This document shows, piece by piece, positions 1-8,460 of a DNA stretch of 28,787 bases. The DNA comes from Chara braunii. Lineage: Eukaryota > Streptophyta > Charophyceae > Charales > Characeae. The stretch is from assembly GCA_003427395.1 (NCBI GenBank), contig BFEA01000680.1, positions 708,655-737,441 on the forward strand, in the 5' to 3' direction. How positions within the stretch are numbered: the stretch's first letter is position 1; each line of letters starts with the position of its first letter. Under the pieces are notes generated by a model that saw nothing but the letters and a program-made list of their open reading frames with translations, ran no database searches and was not told the origin of the DNA. Position numbers and translations under genes: made by a program.

Positions 1-24
1 AAAAAAAAAAAAAAAAAAAAAAAA
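1..24. repeat. Poly-A run at window edge
   Basis: Twenty-four consecutive A residues open the window. It may be a genuine homopolymer, the tail of a retroposed copy lying outside the window, or a contig end. Nothing upstream is visible to decide between these. Confidence 0.6.
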
Positions 25-852
25 GCTCGCCACTTTTATCCCCAGATGCCACCAGCGCACAGTTTTAATCGTAACTTTTGCACCCGGTAACCAACTTTAT
101 TGTTCTTTAGCTTGTTGGAAAGCTTTCGAAGAGCCGCTTCCAACGAGCTATAGATTGCTAAACTCTATGTGTTGATTCAGGAGCTGCGATCATCAAAGAT
201 CGCGATTTTGTTCAAGCTCTGAAGCCGCCCGCACTTGTTTTTCAACGAGCGTTATTACTGCAGACAACGCCTGGTGCCACGCTATATCTCGTTGAACGCA
301 GCTTTCAAAAATCTTTCTAACGAGTCCTCTTTTGCCAAATTTCATCCAGCGGGTGAAAAGTTATTGGCAAAAGAGTGTTTGTCATCTACCTCTCCTTTCT
401 TTGTCTGTGGCCATCTCCAACAGTGCCACGTGCCAGCTTGCTGAAGATTGAAGACCCCCTTGGCTAGGGGGCTGCACTACAGTGGCAATTGGGTGGCTGA
501 TCAAGATCTCAGCCCACCTCATATTTTTTTTTATTGCAGTGGCATCAGGCCAGCAACATCTTGCAAGATCATGTGGATCTTAGTAGTGCTCTGCTCTTGG
601 TCACCCAAGAGCTTGGTATCACCTTCCTACCAAGTAACCTACTTTCCTCTAACCCCTTTTCTCTCCCCACCCCCCATCACCTAATCATCTTTTCTAACCC
701 TACCATAACTTCTCCTCCTACCTCCCTCTCGACTCATCTCCCACAACCTTTTTCTCTCCTCTCCTCCTCACTCACCATCTTCTACTAATCTCATTTACTC
801 CTCTCCACCTTTTTTGTATCATTACCTCTCATTCTACCACCCTCCTCTCCCT
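25..852. other. Non-coding, pyrimidine-rich DNA, no recognisable gene
   Basis: The short ORFs here have no domain-like content. Two related stretches around 112-155 and 285-330 share GTTG(G/A)A...GCTTTC...AACGAG, a loose direct repeat. A GCGATC / GATCGC palindrome with a 6-base loop lies near 186-203. The T-run followed by ATTGCAG ending near 538 looks like a 3' splice site but no convincing exon follows it. From about 640 the + strand becomes almost pure C/T. Confidence 0.4.
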
Positions 853-917
853 CTTCCCCCCCCCCCACTAACTACAACCCCATCATTTCCCCCATCTCTC
901 CCTTCACTATTTTTTTC
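853..917. repeat. 65-bp segment, left copy of a duplicated assembly end
   Basis: This segment (CTT, 11 C residues, then ACTAACTAC to ATTTTTTTC) is identical base for base to 1478-1542, including the lengths of its C-run and T-run. Exact agreement of homopolymer lengths, with the adapter immediately downstream of this copy and the N immediately upstream of the other, indicates the same genomic sequence placed twice rather than a biological duplication. Confidence 0.85.
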
Positions 918-955
918 CTGTCTCTTATACACATCTAGATGTGTATAAGAGACAG
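918..955. other. Nextera mate-pair junction adapter left in the assembly
   Basis: The two 19-bp Tn5 mosaic-end sequences lie back to back: CTGTCTCTTATACACATCT (918-936) followed by its exact reverse complement (937-955). This 38-bp palindrome is the circularisation junction of Nextera mate-pair libraries. It is synthetic and does not belong to the genome. Sequence on its two sides is normally several kilobases apart in the source molecule. Small ORFs spanning it are artefacts. Confidence 0.97.
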
Positions 956-1026
956 GTGTGTGTGTGTGTGTGTGTGCCTGTGTGTGTGTTTGATTATGTG
1001 GGGGTGGGGGGGATGACCCATCCCCC

Positions 1027-1081
<55 letters not shown>

Positions 1082-1141
1082 AAAAAAAAAAAAAGTAAAA
1101 CAAGAAACGAAAAAAACAGTTTTCAAACCCCATGCAAGTGA

Positions 1142-1182
<41 letters not shown>

Positions 1183-1227
1183 ATTGGGTGGGGGTGGGGG
1201 TGGGGGGGGCAACCAATCCCCCACAAG

Positions 1228-1285
<58 letters not shown>

Positions 1286-1402
1286 AAAAAAAAAAATTAA
1301 AAAAAAAAAAAAACGCTTCGCAAGTAAGTGACTGTGTGTGTGTCTATATGTGTGGGGGGGGGTGTTAAATAAGGAGGGGAAGGGGGGGGCGACCTATCCC
1401 CC

Positions 1403-1436
<34 letters not shown>

Positions 1437-1476
1437 CAATCAATCAATCGATCAATCAAAAAAAAAGAAAAAGAAA
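956..1476. repeat. Three-unit composite satellite: (GT)n, G-run, (AATC)n, poly-A
   Basis: Three successive units of roughly 150-190 bp (about 956-1135, 1136-1323, 1324-1476) share one architecture: a (GT)n tract, a G-rich stretch, a CC(C/T)ATCCCCCAC-like segment, an (AATC)n tract of up to about 14 repeats, then an A-rich run. Units 2 and 3 begin with related GCAAGT(G/A)AGTGA sequences. The whole block lies between the synthetic adapter and the N, so its placement here is doubtful even if the satellite exists in the genome. Confidence 0.85.
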
Positions 1477-1477
1477 N
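1477..1477. other. Single-N scaffold gap
   Basis: The only ambiguous base in the window. It sits between the A-rich end of the satellite and the second copy of the 65-bp segment, so it is most likely a scaffold join of nominal size between overlapping contig ends. Confidence 0.85.
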
Positions 1478-1542
1478 CTTCCCCCCCCCCCACTAACTAC
1501 AACCCCATCATTTCCCCCATCTCTCCCTTCACTATTTTTTTC
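1478..1542. repeat. 65-bp segment, right copy of duplicated assembly end
   Basis: Identical to 853-917 at a constant offset of 625 bp. Beyond 1542 the sequence continues naturally into TTTCTCACCG, whereas the left copy runs into the adapter. This copy is therefore the more likely genuine continuation. Confidence 0.85.
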
Positions 1543-1803
1543 TTTCTCACCGATTTCTTTCGTTTCTTTTACCTTTTCATCCTCCCTCCCCCCTCAACTT
1601 CGAAAATTTTTTGTTTTTCTTCTTTTATCTTTCTTTTGATTTATATTTTCTCCCTATCTCTAAAAATTCAAATTATCTTATTTCCCACCTTCTTTTTTCA
1701 TTTTTTGATTTATTTTATTTTATTTTTATTTATTCTGAAAAACTCAAATTTCTTTGTGGCACCCTCAAATCTGATTAGGAGTTAGCTATCCTTGCTTTCA
1801 ACA

Positions 1804-2165
1804 CACATTTTGACCTCGTGGGGGTAACGAAGTGCTGCCGAAATTTTCTGTTTATTTTTTTTACTTAGTTTTTTTCAGCACATTTTGATCCCATGAGGGT
1901 AGCAAAGTGGTGGCAAAATTTTCTAGTTTTACTTTGTTATTCTTCTTGACGGCACATTTCGACCTCATGGGGGTAACGAAATGCTGCCAAAATTTTTTGG
2001 AAAAACCCAACACTCTTCACCCCTTCATCTACTTATTTATTTATTTATTTATTTGAAATTTATAATTCACGGCATTTTGAACTTTAGTGTGTTCATCTTG
2101 GCCTCTCCTTCCTCTTGCCACATTCTCGACCCCTCGGGGAGTAAGGAAATGCTACCGAAAATCCC
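1804..2165 (+). repeat. Four spaced copies of a ~47-bp motif ending GCTGCCGAAATTTT
   Basis: Copies at about 1804-1850, 1879-1926, 1953-2000 and 2119-2165 follow a pattern CACATTTTGACC, then TCATGGGGGTAACGAA, then ATGCTGCCGAAATTTT, with T-rich spacers of variable length between them. The same core occurs in reverse complement five times at 11201-11650. From memory, a motif like AATTTCGGCAGCACTTCCC recurs in long terminal repeats of plant Tekay/Del chromoviruses; that was not checked. The 260 bp before the array (1543-1803) and the spacers are T-rich low-complexity DNA without genes. Confidence 0.7.
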
Positions 2166-2616
2166 AAAAAAGTAAAAATCATTTCTCTCTTCACATTTTG
2201 TTTATTTATTTTTTTAATTATTTTTATTATTTATTTTTATTTTTTTTTATCTCGAAATTTCATTGTTTATTTTATTTTCTCTCCCTCTCCCCTCCATGAT
2301 TATTATTTTCTTTTCTTGATCAGGTCACCGGTACCCTCCCCTAACCACCCAAACCCTGGTTAGGGTTTTCTCAGGGTTTTTCTAGGGTTTAGGGTTCTCC
2401 TAGCCCGCCCTACTATACCGCCTTCTCCCGTCGGGCACCCTGGACCCGGACGACTCCTCTCCCCTCGACCAGATTCGCGCCACCATCTCACGCGCGACCC
2501 GCTGATCACGGGGCGAGCCGACTCACGACTACCCACTCCGCTCTCGCGGTCTCCTCCCTCTCACCGGTGGTCCCCTGTCCCCATACCACAACCTATCTCT
2601 CCCCCCACCTCCCACC
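2166..2616 (+). other. T-rich DNA then GC-rich leader before gag
   Basis: From 2166 to about 2300 the sequence is T/A low complexity. TTTTCTTGATCAG ending near 2323 resembles a 3' splice site. From 2324 base composition changes sharply to C-rich and leads into the gag start. Around 2357-2400 lie several TAGGG and CAGGG units with one perfect TTTAGGG, probably chance or a telo-box-like element in a leader. I found no convincing primer-binding site and no copy of this leader downstream that would mark a long terminal repeat. Confidence 0.4.
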
Positions 2617-3660
2617 ATGTCTACCTCTCTCCCTCCACCACCTACGGATGGGGCTACAGTTGAGAAGATCACCACGGCGTAGTTCATATCCCAGGTCTAC
2701 ACGTAGCCAGCGACTCATGGTCAGACTCATGCGGACACCATGGACCTTCATGCCGTCCTTGTGGCGATCCAAGCGCAACTTAGTATGCTTGAACCGTTGC
2801 AAGCGTCAATCAATGTGCTTGCCCTTGATGTCAACCGCCTCAAAGGCTCTCCCCATCGCTCCCCCCCTCTTCTCATACCCCATCCCGAAGCGGCTCACCG
2901 ACCGGTTCCCCACAACTTCGGCGGAACAGACATGGTGGTTCGCCCTCCACTGCGGCTTAGGCCCAACACTCCCGTTCAGCCGTGATGAGCGTTGTTGCTG
3001 GTCAGAGCACCCCATCTGTTGCGGCAGTTCTCCCGGCCCCTGTGCCCCTACTGTCTCCTCCGCCGTCGTAGGCCCTGCGGTTCAGAGACCATCATTTGGA
3101 CCGATAATTTTACCAACGTGTTTCAGTGTTGCTTCCCAACTCCCTACACTGGCCGCGGCATTACGGTTTCATCCACTACTCCCCGCCTTCGTCCCTTTAC
3201 CCCTACAGCAGGGTACCCCGCAATCGGGGATTCTTCCTCCCGGTGGGATGCCCCCCCCGCCTCCTCCACCTCGACCCCGCGCACCCAACGAGTGGTCGCT
3301 TTACAGACCACCATTACGCAGGCTCAGGCGGGGATCCTTGGTCTGAGACAACCTCGCCCATCACAGGTTGCTCACCCTTCTTCTTCTTCTACCACCCCTT
3401 CGGTCCCCATGATGCAGGCTCGTTTCCCTCGACCTGCTCCTCAGCCTCTCCCTACTTACCTAGCTATTCCGGGACAACTTTCCGCGACTGTTGCGTCCAC
3501 ATCAACTGGTCAATCTGCCAGTAGTCACAGTCCAGAACCTTCCCCCACCTCTGCCCATGCAGCGGCCCCGACTTTCGCCGCGGCCTTGCATGCGCCTCGG
3601 TCTCCTTTTCCCCGCCATCAGCACAATGGACACCCTCTTGTGCGCTCCTTGGACATTTCC
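2617..3660 (+). pseudogene. gag: gag, N-terminal proline-rich region (broken)
   Basis: The start is taken as the ATG at 2617 in a CCACCATGT context, in frame 1, the frame used by most of the downstream protein. TAG codons interrupt it at 2680 and 2704. From about 2735 frame 1 gives a short hydrophobic, coiled-coil-like stretch (MDLHAVLVAIQAQL...), common near gag N termini. After about 2978 coding character passes to frame 3, at about 3065 to frame 2, and near 3290 back to frame 1; a C-run at 3250-3257 is a likely slip point. The remainder is Pro/Ser/Thr/Ala-rich linker without a known fold. Assignment rests on position before the capsid-like region. Confidence 0.7.
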
Positions 3661-4170
3661 GAGTATGATGGCACATCCAGCGCCTCTCGCTGGTTGCAAA
3701 TAGCAACACGCACACTCTCTCTGACGACCACCCGTTAGGAGTTGTGGTGCGATGTGCTCAAAACCAAATTGCGAGGCAGCCCTTCAACTTTGTGGGAGGA
3801 CTATTATACCCAGCGCCTCCTCGTGGGTGAGGTCCCTACTCTTCCAGACTTTGCGGCCTTCCTTCAAGACCGCTTTGGCGCTCGTCATGATGCCACTAAC
3901 GCTTTAGACCGCGTCACACAGACCCGATGGTTAGGGTCCTCTACACTGGCTGACCTCGAGCGTCACATCCGGGTGTTTCAAGACGTCCGCCTTGTTTGTT
4001 ATGAGATGTTTTTACCCGAGGTCACCCTTACCAACCGGTTCCTCATCAGTTTTCCGATTGACTACCGTTTGGAGCTATGGAGGCGGTCATTCTCTTCCGC
4101 AGAGTAGGCCTACGAGGCTGCTAGAGAGTAGCAGAGGATGCGGAGTCGCTTCCCCGACGCCAGTCCTCTT
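3661..4170 (+). pseudogene. gag: gag, capsid-like (retrotransposon gag) domain (broken)
   Basis: Frame 1 encodes a typical retrotransposon-gag pattern: YDG...SRWL near 3664, then LWCDVLKTKLRGSPSTLW, a helix with FLQDRFGARHDA, then NRFLISFPIDYRLELW near 4033-4080. This domain forms the virus-like particle shell that packages element RNA. TAG codons at 3736, 4105 and 4129 interrupt it, but the sequence either side is clearly continuous. The last two lie in a charged helix (AYEAARE) where Gln or Glu would be natural. Coding passes from frame 1 to frame 3 at about 4165. Confidence 0.8.
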
Positions 4171-4714
4171 CGCGATCCGCTGCCACCACCCAGTCTCGCG
4201 GCACTACTCGCGGCCGTTCCTCCTTTGCTAGCCGGTTTCGCGAACCAGCTCGACTCGGAGCGTCATCCTCTCGGCACTACAGTTCTCTCGAGTATGGCGA
4301 GGAAGCCTCCGCCGAGCTCGACCCTACCATTGGGGACGCCCCCGAGGACACCGAGCTTCGGAACGTCATCCATACCACTTGGATGACGACACAGTCCCTG
4401 TGGCGGAGCGCCTGCGGATGACCATGCCTGCCATGGATCGTGTGCGCCGTCGGGTTGCACAGGCTGGCGCCCACACAGTCACAGTTCCTCAGATAGACCT
4501 CCCTCAGGGCTTTGTCCCTCCTCGTGGAGCTTTATCCCCTGAGGAGAGGGTCTCCCTCGAGGCCCGTTGTGGTTGCCTTCGTTGTTGCCAAAATGGACAC
4601 ACATCCCCACGGTGCCCATACCATGCCGCCCTCGATCGACACTATGCTGACATTTCTCGTCAGCGCCGATCTCAGTCCCCCCCCGGCACTGCCCGGCCAG
4701 CCCCACCCAGCTAG
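4171..4714 (+). pseudogene. gag: gag, C-terminal linker and CCHC zinc knuckle
   Basis: Frame 3 from about 4165 to 4378 reads as a Ser/Arg-rich then acidic linker. Coding then shifts to frame 2 (4379-4711). There the nucleocapsid zinc knuckle is intact: CLRCCQNGHTSPRC at 4574-4615 fits C-x2-C-x4-H-x4-C exactly. Zinc knuckles of this type bind retroelement RNA during packaging. The frame closes with TAG at 4712-4714, and protease-side coding resumes in frame 1 at about 4717. Whether this TAG was the original gag stop, with pol reached by frameshift, or is decay cannot be told from one copy. Confidence 0.82.
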
Positions 4715-4716
4715 CC

Positions 4717-5385
4717 ACGGTGCAATGTACCGTTGAGGCCTTGCAAGTAGCCGGCTTCCCGACCACCGAGTCACGGTTTGCCCCTTTGGCTACCCCACCA
4801 GAGGATCCTCAGGACACGACAGACAGAGTTCCCTCTTCCGCATCGTCTGCCGAGGTACCGTCTGCCCCACATCAGACCGCCGCATCTAGTCCTCCCCCTC
4901 CGAGACTTCCGACGCGTTGTGCCATTTACCCAGCTCGTAGTGCCCAGCTGGCGACTCGCGATGACGTTGTGTCCTCTCTCCTGGATCTGAGCATCCTTTA
5001 GGCTCGCCAGGAGTGACTCACGAGACACGTAAACGTCTTGCATCGTCTTCTCGCTCTCCTCTCTGACCCTGATCGCACCCTCCCCATCATCCCTATTCGC
5101 CTAGGGACATCTACGAGGGTGTACCACGTTTTATGGGACTCTGGCTAGCAGAGCGATTTCGTTCACCCTCGCGTGGTTGAGGAAGCTCGCCTAGCTACCT
5201 CCGGGTCTTGCTCTCCTATCTCCGTTACCCTCGGAGATAACAAGACGCAGTGCTTCTTCGATCAGACGGTCTCTGATCTCCACTTCTCTCTCACCCTCTA
5301 GCCATCAGATAGTACCCAGGCGCCTCGGCGCTACCATTCCTCCGCATACTTCGATGTGCTGGAGACTGGGTACGACCTTATCACA
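4717..5385 (+). pseudogene. pol: pol, aspartic protease region (broken)
   Basis: Frame 1 runs through an acidic/Pro-rich linker with stops at 4999 (TAG) and 5014 (TGA), then the protease core. The active-site triad DSG starts at the GAC at 5137, but the next codon is TAG (5146); the sequence continues SDFVHP, typical of a retropepsin strand. A further TAG lies at 5299, followed by FDVLETGYDLI near 5350-5382, the usual hydrophobic segment late in Ty3/gypsy proteases. The enzyme would cleave Gag-Pol into mature proteins as a homodimer. Near 5385 coding moves to frame 3. Confidence 0.75.
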
Positions 5386-5764
5386 CTCCCTGGTCTCGCC
5401 GGATCCGTGGCACAGAGGTCGAATGGGCGACTGAGACACTTATTCTCAAAACGAAGTTTGGTCAAACCCATCGATTCCCCTTCATTGGAACCACGGGCGA
5501 CACCCCTCCAAACCTACCTCCGGAGGACCCTCATCCCTCTAGGTCGCACCTAGACATCGCCTTCACTTCCCCTCATCGGTTTGCTCACTTCATACGACAG
5601 GAGGACGTCATGTTCTACTCTGTAAACGTCATGGATCTTTTTCATTACGATCCACTATGTCCCGAGGTTGAGCTCATCTCACTAGAGCCCGATCCCTCTG
5701 ACTCTTCCTCCATCTTCGAGGCTTTCATCTCCAAATCCACTCGTCAGCCTGCAGATACCCCCCC
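5386..5764 (+). pseudogene. pol: pol, protease-to-reverse-transcriptase linker
   Basis: Frame 3 carries this linker. It begins WSRRIRGTEVEWATETLIL, matching the position where Ty3/gypsy proteins have a Trp-containing end of the protease, and goes on through HRFAHFIRQEDVMFYSVNVM (about 5576-5632), then an acidic stretch rich in Asp, Ser and Pro. A run of seven C residues near 5757-5764 is the probable slip point where coding passes from frame 3 to frame 2. No catalytic motifs lie here. Confidence 0.6.
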
Positions 5765-6880
5765 ACATCCCAGGTCCCTTCGCCATCCACTGCCGAGTTC
5801 ATCCATACGTCTCGTGTCGGCGCAGACGTCAAGGAACTCATGCGATTCACGACTGACTTAGAGTCCGCCATTCGCGACCTAATTCGAGAGTACTGCAACG
5901 TCTTCCCCCCATATTTTTCATACAGCGGGATCCATCCGATGCGTGGTGTAGAGCATTTTATTCAGCTCATGCCTGATTATCGTATTCACCATCAGGCACC
6001 GTATCAACTCTCGATTCCAGAGGCGACGGAACTCAAGCGTCAGCTTGAGGAGCTCCTTCGACTGGGTTTCATTAAACCCAGTAACTCACCCTGGGGTGCA
6101 TCCGTCCTCTTTGCTCGCAAAGCAGACGGAATTCTTCACCTCTGCATTGACGACCGCGGCCTTAACCGTTACACGGTTAAGAACAACTACTTAATGCCTC
6201 GCGCGGATGAGCTGTTTGACCGTCTGGCAGGCAACCGCTTCCTCACGAAGGTCGATCATTGTAACGATTACCACCAGATCCGCGTAGCCACAGAGGATCA
6301 GTTGAAAATCGCATTTCGGTTGTGCTTCGGCCACTACTAGTTCATGGTGATGCCATTTGGCCTCACTAATGCACCCGCCACCTTCCAGACAGCGATGAAC
6401 GACATCTTCAGGGACATCCTCGAAGCATACGTTCTCGTATACCTGGACGACATCCTATTCTACAGTCGTACCTTAGAAGACCATATCAGACACCTCTGCG
6501 ATGTCCTACAACACTTACACAAGCATGACTTTTATGCCAAGCTTAGTAAGTGTCGTTTTGCTCAAAGCAAAGTGAACTTCCTAGGACACCACATGTCTGA
6601 CCAGGGTCTCGACATGGACGACGCGAAGATCACTGCTATTGCAGAGTGGCGTGTCCCCACATCTGCCAAGCAGCTTCGCAGTTTCCTAGGCCTCACTAGT
6701 TACTATAGTAATTTCATCCAGGGATACGTCAGGTATTCCTACGTCCTTACCTCCACCCTCCTCCGGAAGAACCCGCTGTGGTTTTGGACACCCCTTTGCG
6801 AGGACGCATTTCACTCCCTCAAGAAGGCGGTGACTTGTGCGTCGGTTCTTTGCCTCCCCGATTTTGATCGCCCTTTCATC
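5765..6880 (+). pseudogene. pol: pol, reverse transcriptase
   Basis: Frame 2 holds a nearly complete Ty3/gypsy reverse transcriptase. Visible landmarks are GFIKPSNSPWGASVLFARK (about 6065-6122), then CIDDRGLN, motif A with catalytic Asp at 6254, the VMPFGLTNAP block at about 6347, and YLDD at 6440-6451 with both catalytic Asp present. LRSFLGLTSYY near 6675 marks the start of the connection region. The only interruption is TAG at 6338-6340, just before VMPFGL, where related proteins usually carry Glu or Gln. This is the best-preserved domain and supports the family call most strongly. It copies element RNA into DNA in cytoplasmic particles. One stop and no internal frameshift is much less damage than in gag. 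Confidence 0.93.
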
Positions 6881-7410
6881 GTCACCACTGATGCGTCAAA
6901 TTTTGCAGTAGCAGGCTAGCAGCTGTATTTTCTCAGGTGTTTCCCTCTCCTCCCGATTCACCTCATCCTCATGTTCCTCCTTTCCTCCCCCCTCCTGCTG
7001 ACACTGCTTCTTGACTGATGCCTACATTGCCACCACTTCCCTTCACTGATACTACTCCCGTTACTTTCTCCTCGACCATCACGGAGGATGGGACTGTCGA
7101 GGCTCGTGCTGGGGATTGCCCGATCGCCTTCTACTCCCGTTAGCTACTGCCAGCCGAGATAAACTACACTGCCGATGAAGGTGAGGTTCTTGCAGTAGTT
7201 TATGATACTCGGCATTGGCGTCACTACCTGCACAGGGCGCTCTTCACGGTGCACACAGGCAACTCAGTTGTCAAGACTTTCTTCACGAAGCCCAAACTTT
7301 CCCCTCGACAGACACGTTGGTGGCATGACTTATTCGAGTTCAGTTTCACCGCTCAGCCCATCAAGGGTGAAATGAACCGCGTCGCCGACGCCTTGTCCCG
7401 TCGTCCTGAT
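6881..7410 (+). pseudogene. pol: pol, RNase H with Pro-rich insertion (broken)
   Basis: The domain begins in frame 2 with TTDASNFAVAG (catalytic Asp at 6890), then passes to frame 1 at 6910-6922 through an apparent 5-bp TAGCA duplication. Frame 1 reads AVFSQVFPSPPDSPHPHVPP, a Pro/Thr-rich insert of about 49 codons with a TGA at 7012, before the usual PIAFYSR and LPAEINYTADEGEVLAVV (Glu at 7183). TAG at 7141 follows FYSR, where relatives have Lys or Gln. The codon at 7258 is GGC (Gly) inside TVHTGNS, where family members have TDN with a catalytic Asp. VADALSRR near 7384 ends the region. The enzyme would degrade the RNA of RNA/DNA hybrids. Confidence 0.88.
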
Positions 7411-8460
7411 CACAATCAGGAACCCATCCATCTTGCTGTCATCTCCATCACCACTGTTAATCAGTCGGTGATCGATACATATTGCACTCAATACCGTCAC
7501 TGCCCGGATTATCACGTTATCCATACGACACTGCAGAGTGGCAAGACCGTTCCCTCATACTCTCTCGGTGAGAACGGTCTCGTGTACTGGCATGGCAGAT
7601 CTGGTCAGCTAGAACCACGTATCTGCGTTCCCTCCACTGGACAGCTCCGTGTCCAGGCTGTAGCAGAGTTCCATAACCAGACAGTTGCCGATCATATGGG
7701 CTTCCACAAGATGTTGGCTCGTGTTTGCCGCCTAGGCCGAAGTCCAAGAACTTTGTTAACGCCTACATCCATGAGTGTCTTACCTGCCAGGAGGTGAACA
7801 ATGCGAACCACCTTCCGTATGGTTTACTTCAACACTTACCCATACCCAAGAGTCGTTGGCAGTCTATCTCGATGGATTTCATTGGTCCTCTCTGCCCACC
7901 CACTGAGCGTGGTCATGATGCTATCTTGGTCGTCGTCGATAGCTTTACGAAGTGTGCACGAAGAGCGCTCGCGAGGTCGTCCACATCGTCTTCGACCGAG
8001 TCATGAGAGATCACGACTTACCTCAGAGCATCATCTATGACCGTGACTCGCGCTTTAGCAGCACATTCTGGCGACGCCTACGCGAGGTATACAGATCCTA
8101 GTTCCGCTTCTCATCGTCTTACCACCCTCAGACGGATGGTCAGAATGAGGTCACCATAAAACTCTCGGTAATATCGTTCGAAAGTTTGTTAGGGATGACC
8201 AGCAGTGCGACTTACACTTAGCCCACGTGGAGATTGCGTACAACCACGCTGTTTCGCCAGCCACGGGGATATTGCCATTCTATTGCGACCTCGGCTATCA
8301 CCCTCGCGTACCCGCGGACTTCCTACGACCATCGCGGTTGTGCCCAGACACTCGTTGTCCTGCGCTTGACGACTGGATCGCCCACATGGCGGCGATTATG
8401 AAGCGTGCACACGAGAGTCTAGCCGACTCCCAGACTCGCATGGCTGCACAAGCAAACCGA
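7411..8460 (+). pseudogene. pol: pol, integrase (HHCC and D,D-35-E core, broken)
   Basis: Zinc-binding His residues at 7672 and 7693 (H-x6-H, frame 1) and the CLTC Cys pair at 7776 and 7785 (frame 3) form the HHCC domain, with a frameshift near 7725-7735 between them. The catalytic core has Asp at 7875 (MDFIGPL, frame 3), Asp at 8039 (YDRDSRF, frame 2) and Glu at 8147 (HPQTDGQNE), giving exactly 35 residues between the last two. Frame changes at about 7960 and 8155, a probable loss of about ten residues after VVVDSFTK, and TAG at 8099 inactivate it. Frame 1 then carries AYNHAVSPATG to 8460. The protein would insert element cDNA into the chromosome. Confidence 0.9.

Noticed and set aside
834-1141. 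Small ORFs crossing 918-955
   Set aside because: They translate a synthetic adapter and simple repeats.
1132-1368. Cys/Val and Asn/Gln/Ser repeat ORFs
   Set aside because: Direct translations of (GT)n and (AATC)n microsatellites.
2357-2400. Telomere-like TTTAGGG/TAGGG cluster
   Set aside because: Only one perfect unit, the rest irregular, and it lies in the leader before gag, not at a chromosome end.
2593-5043. Minus-strand ORFs opposite gag and protease
   Set aside because: Shadows of the plus-strand chromovirus coding path; no motif of their own.
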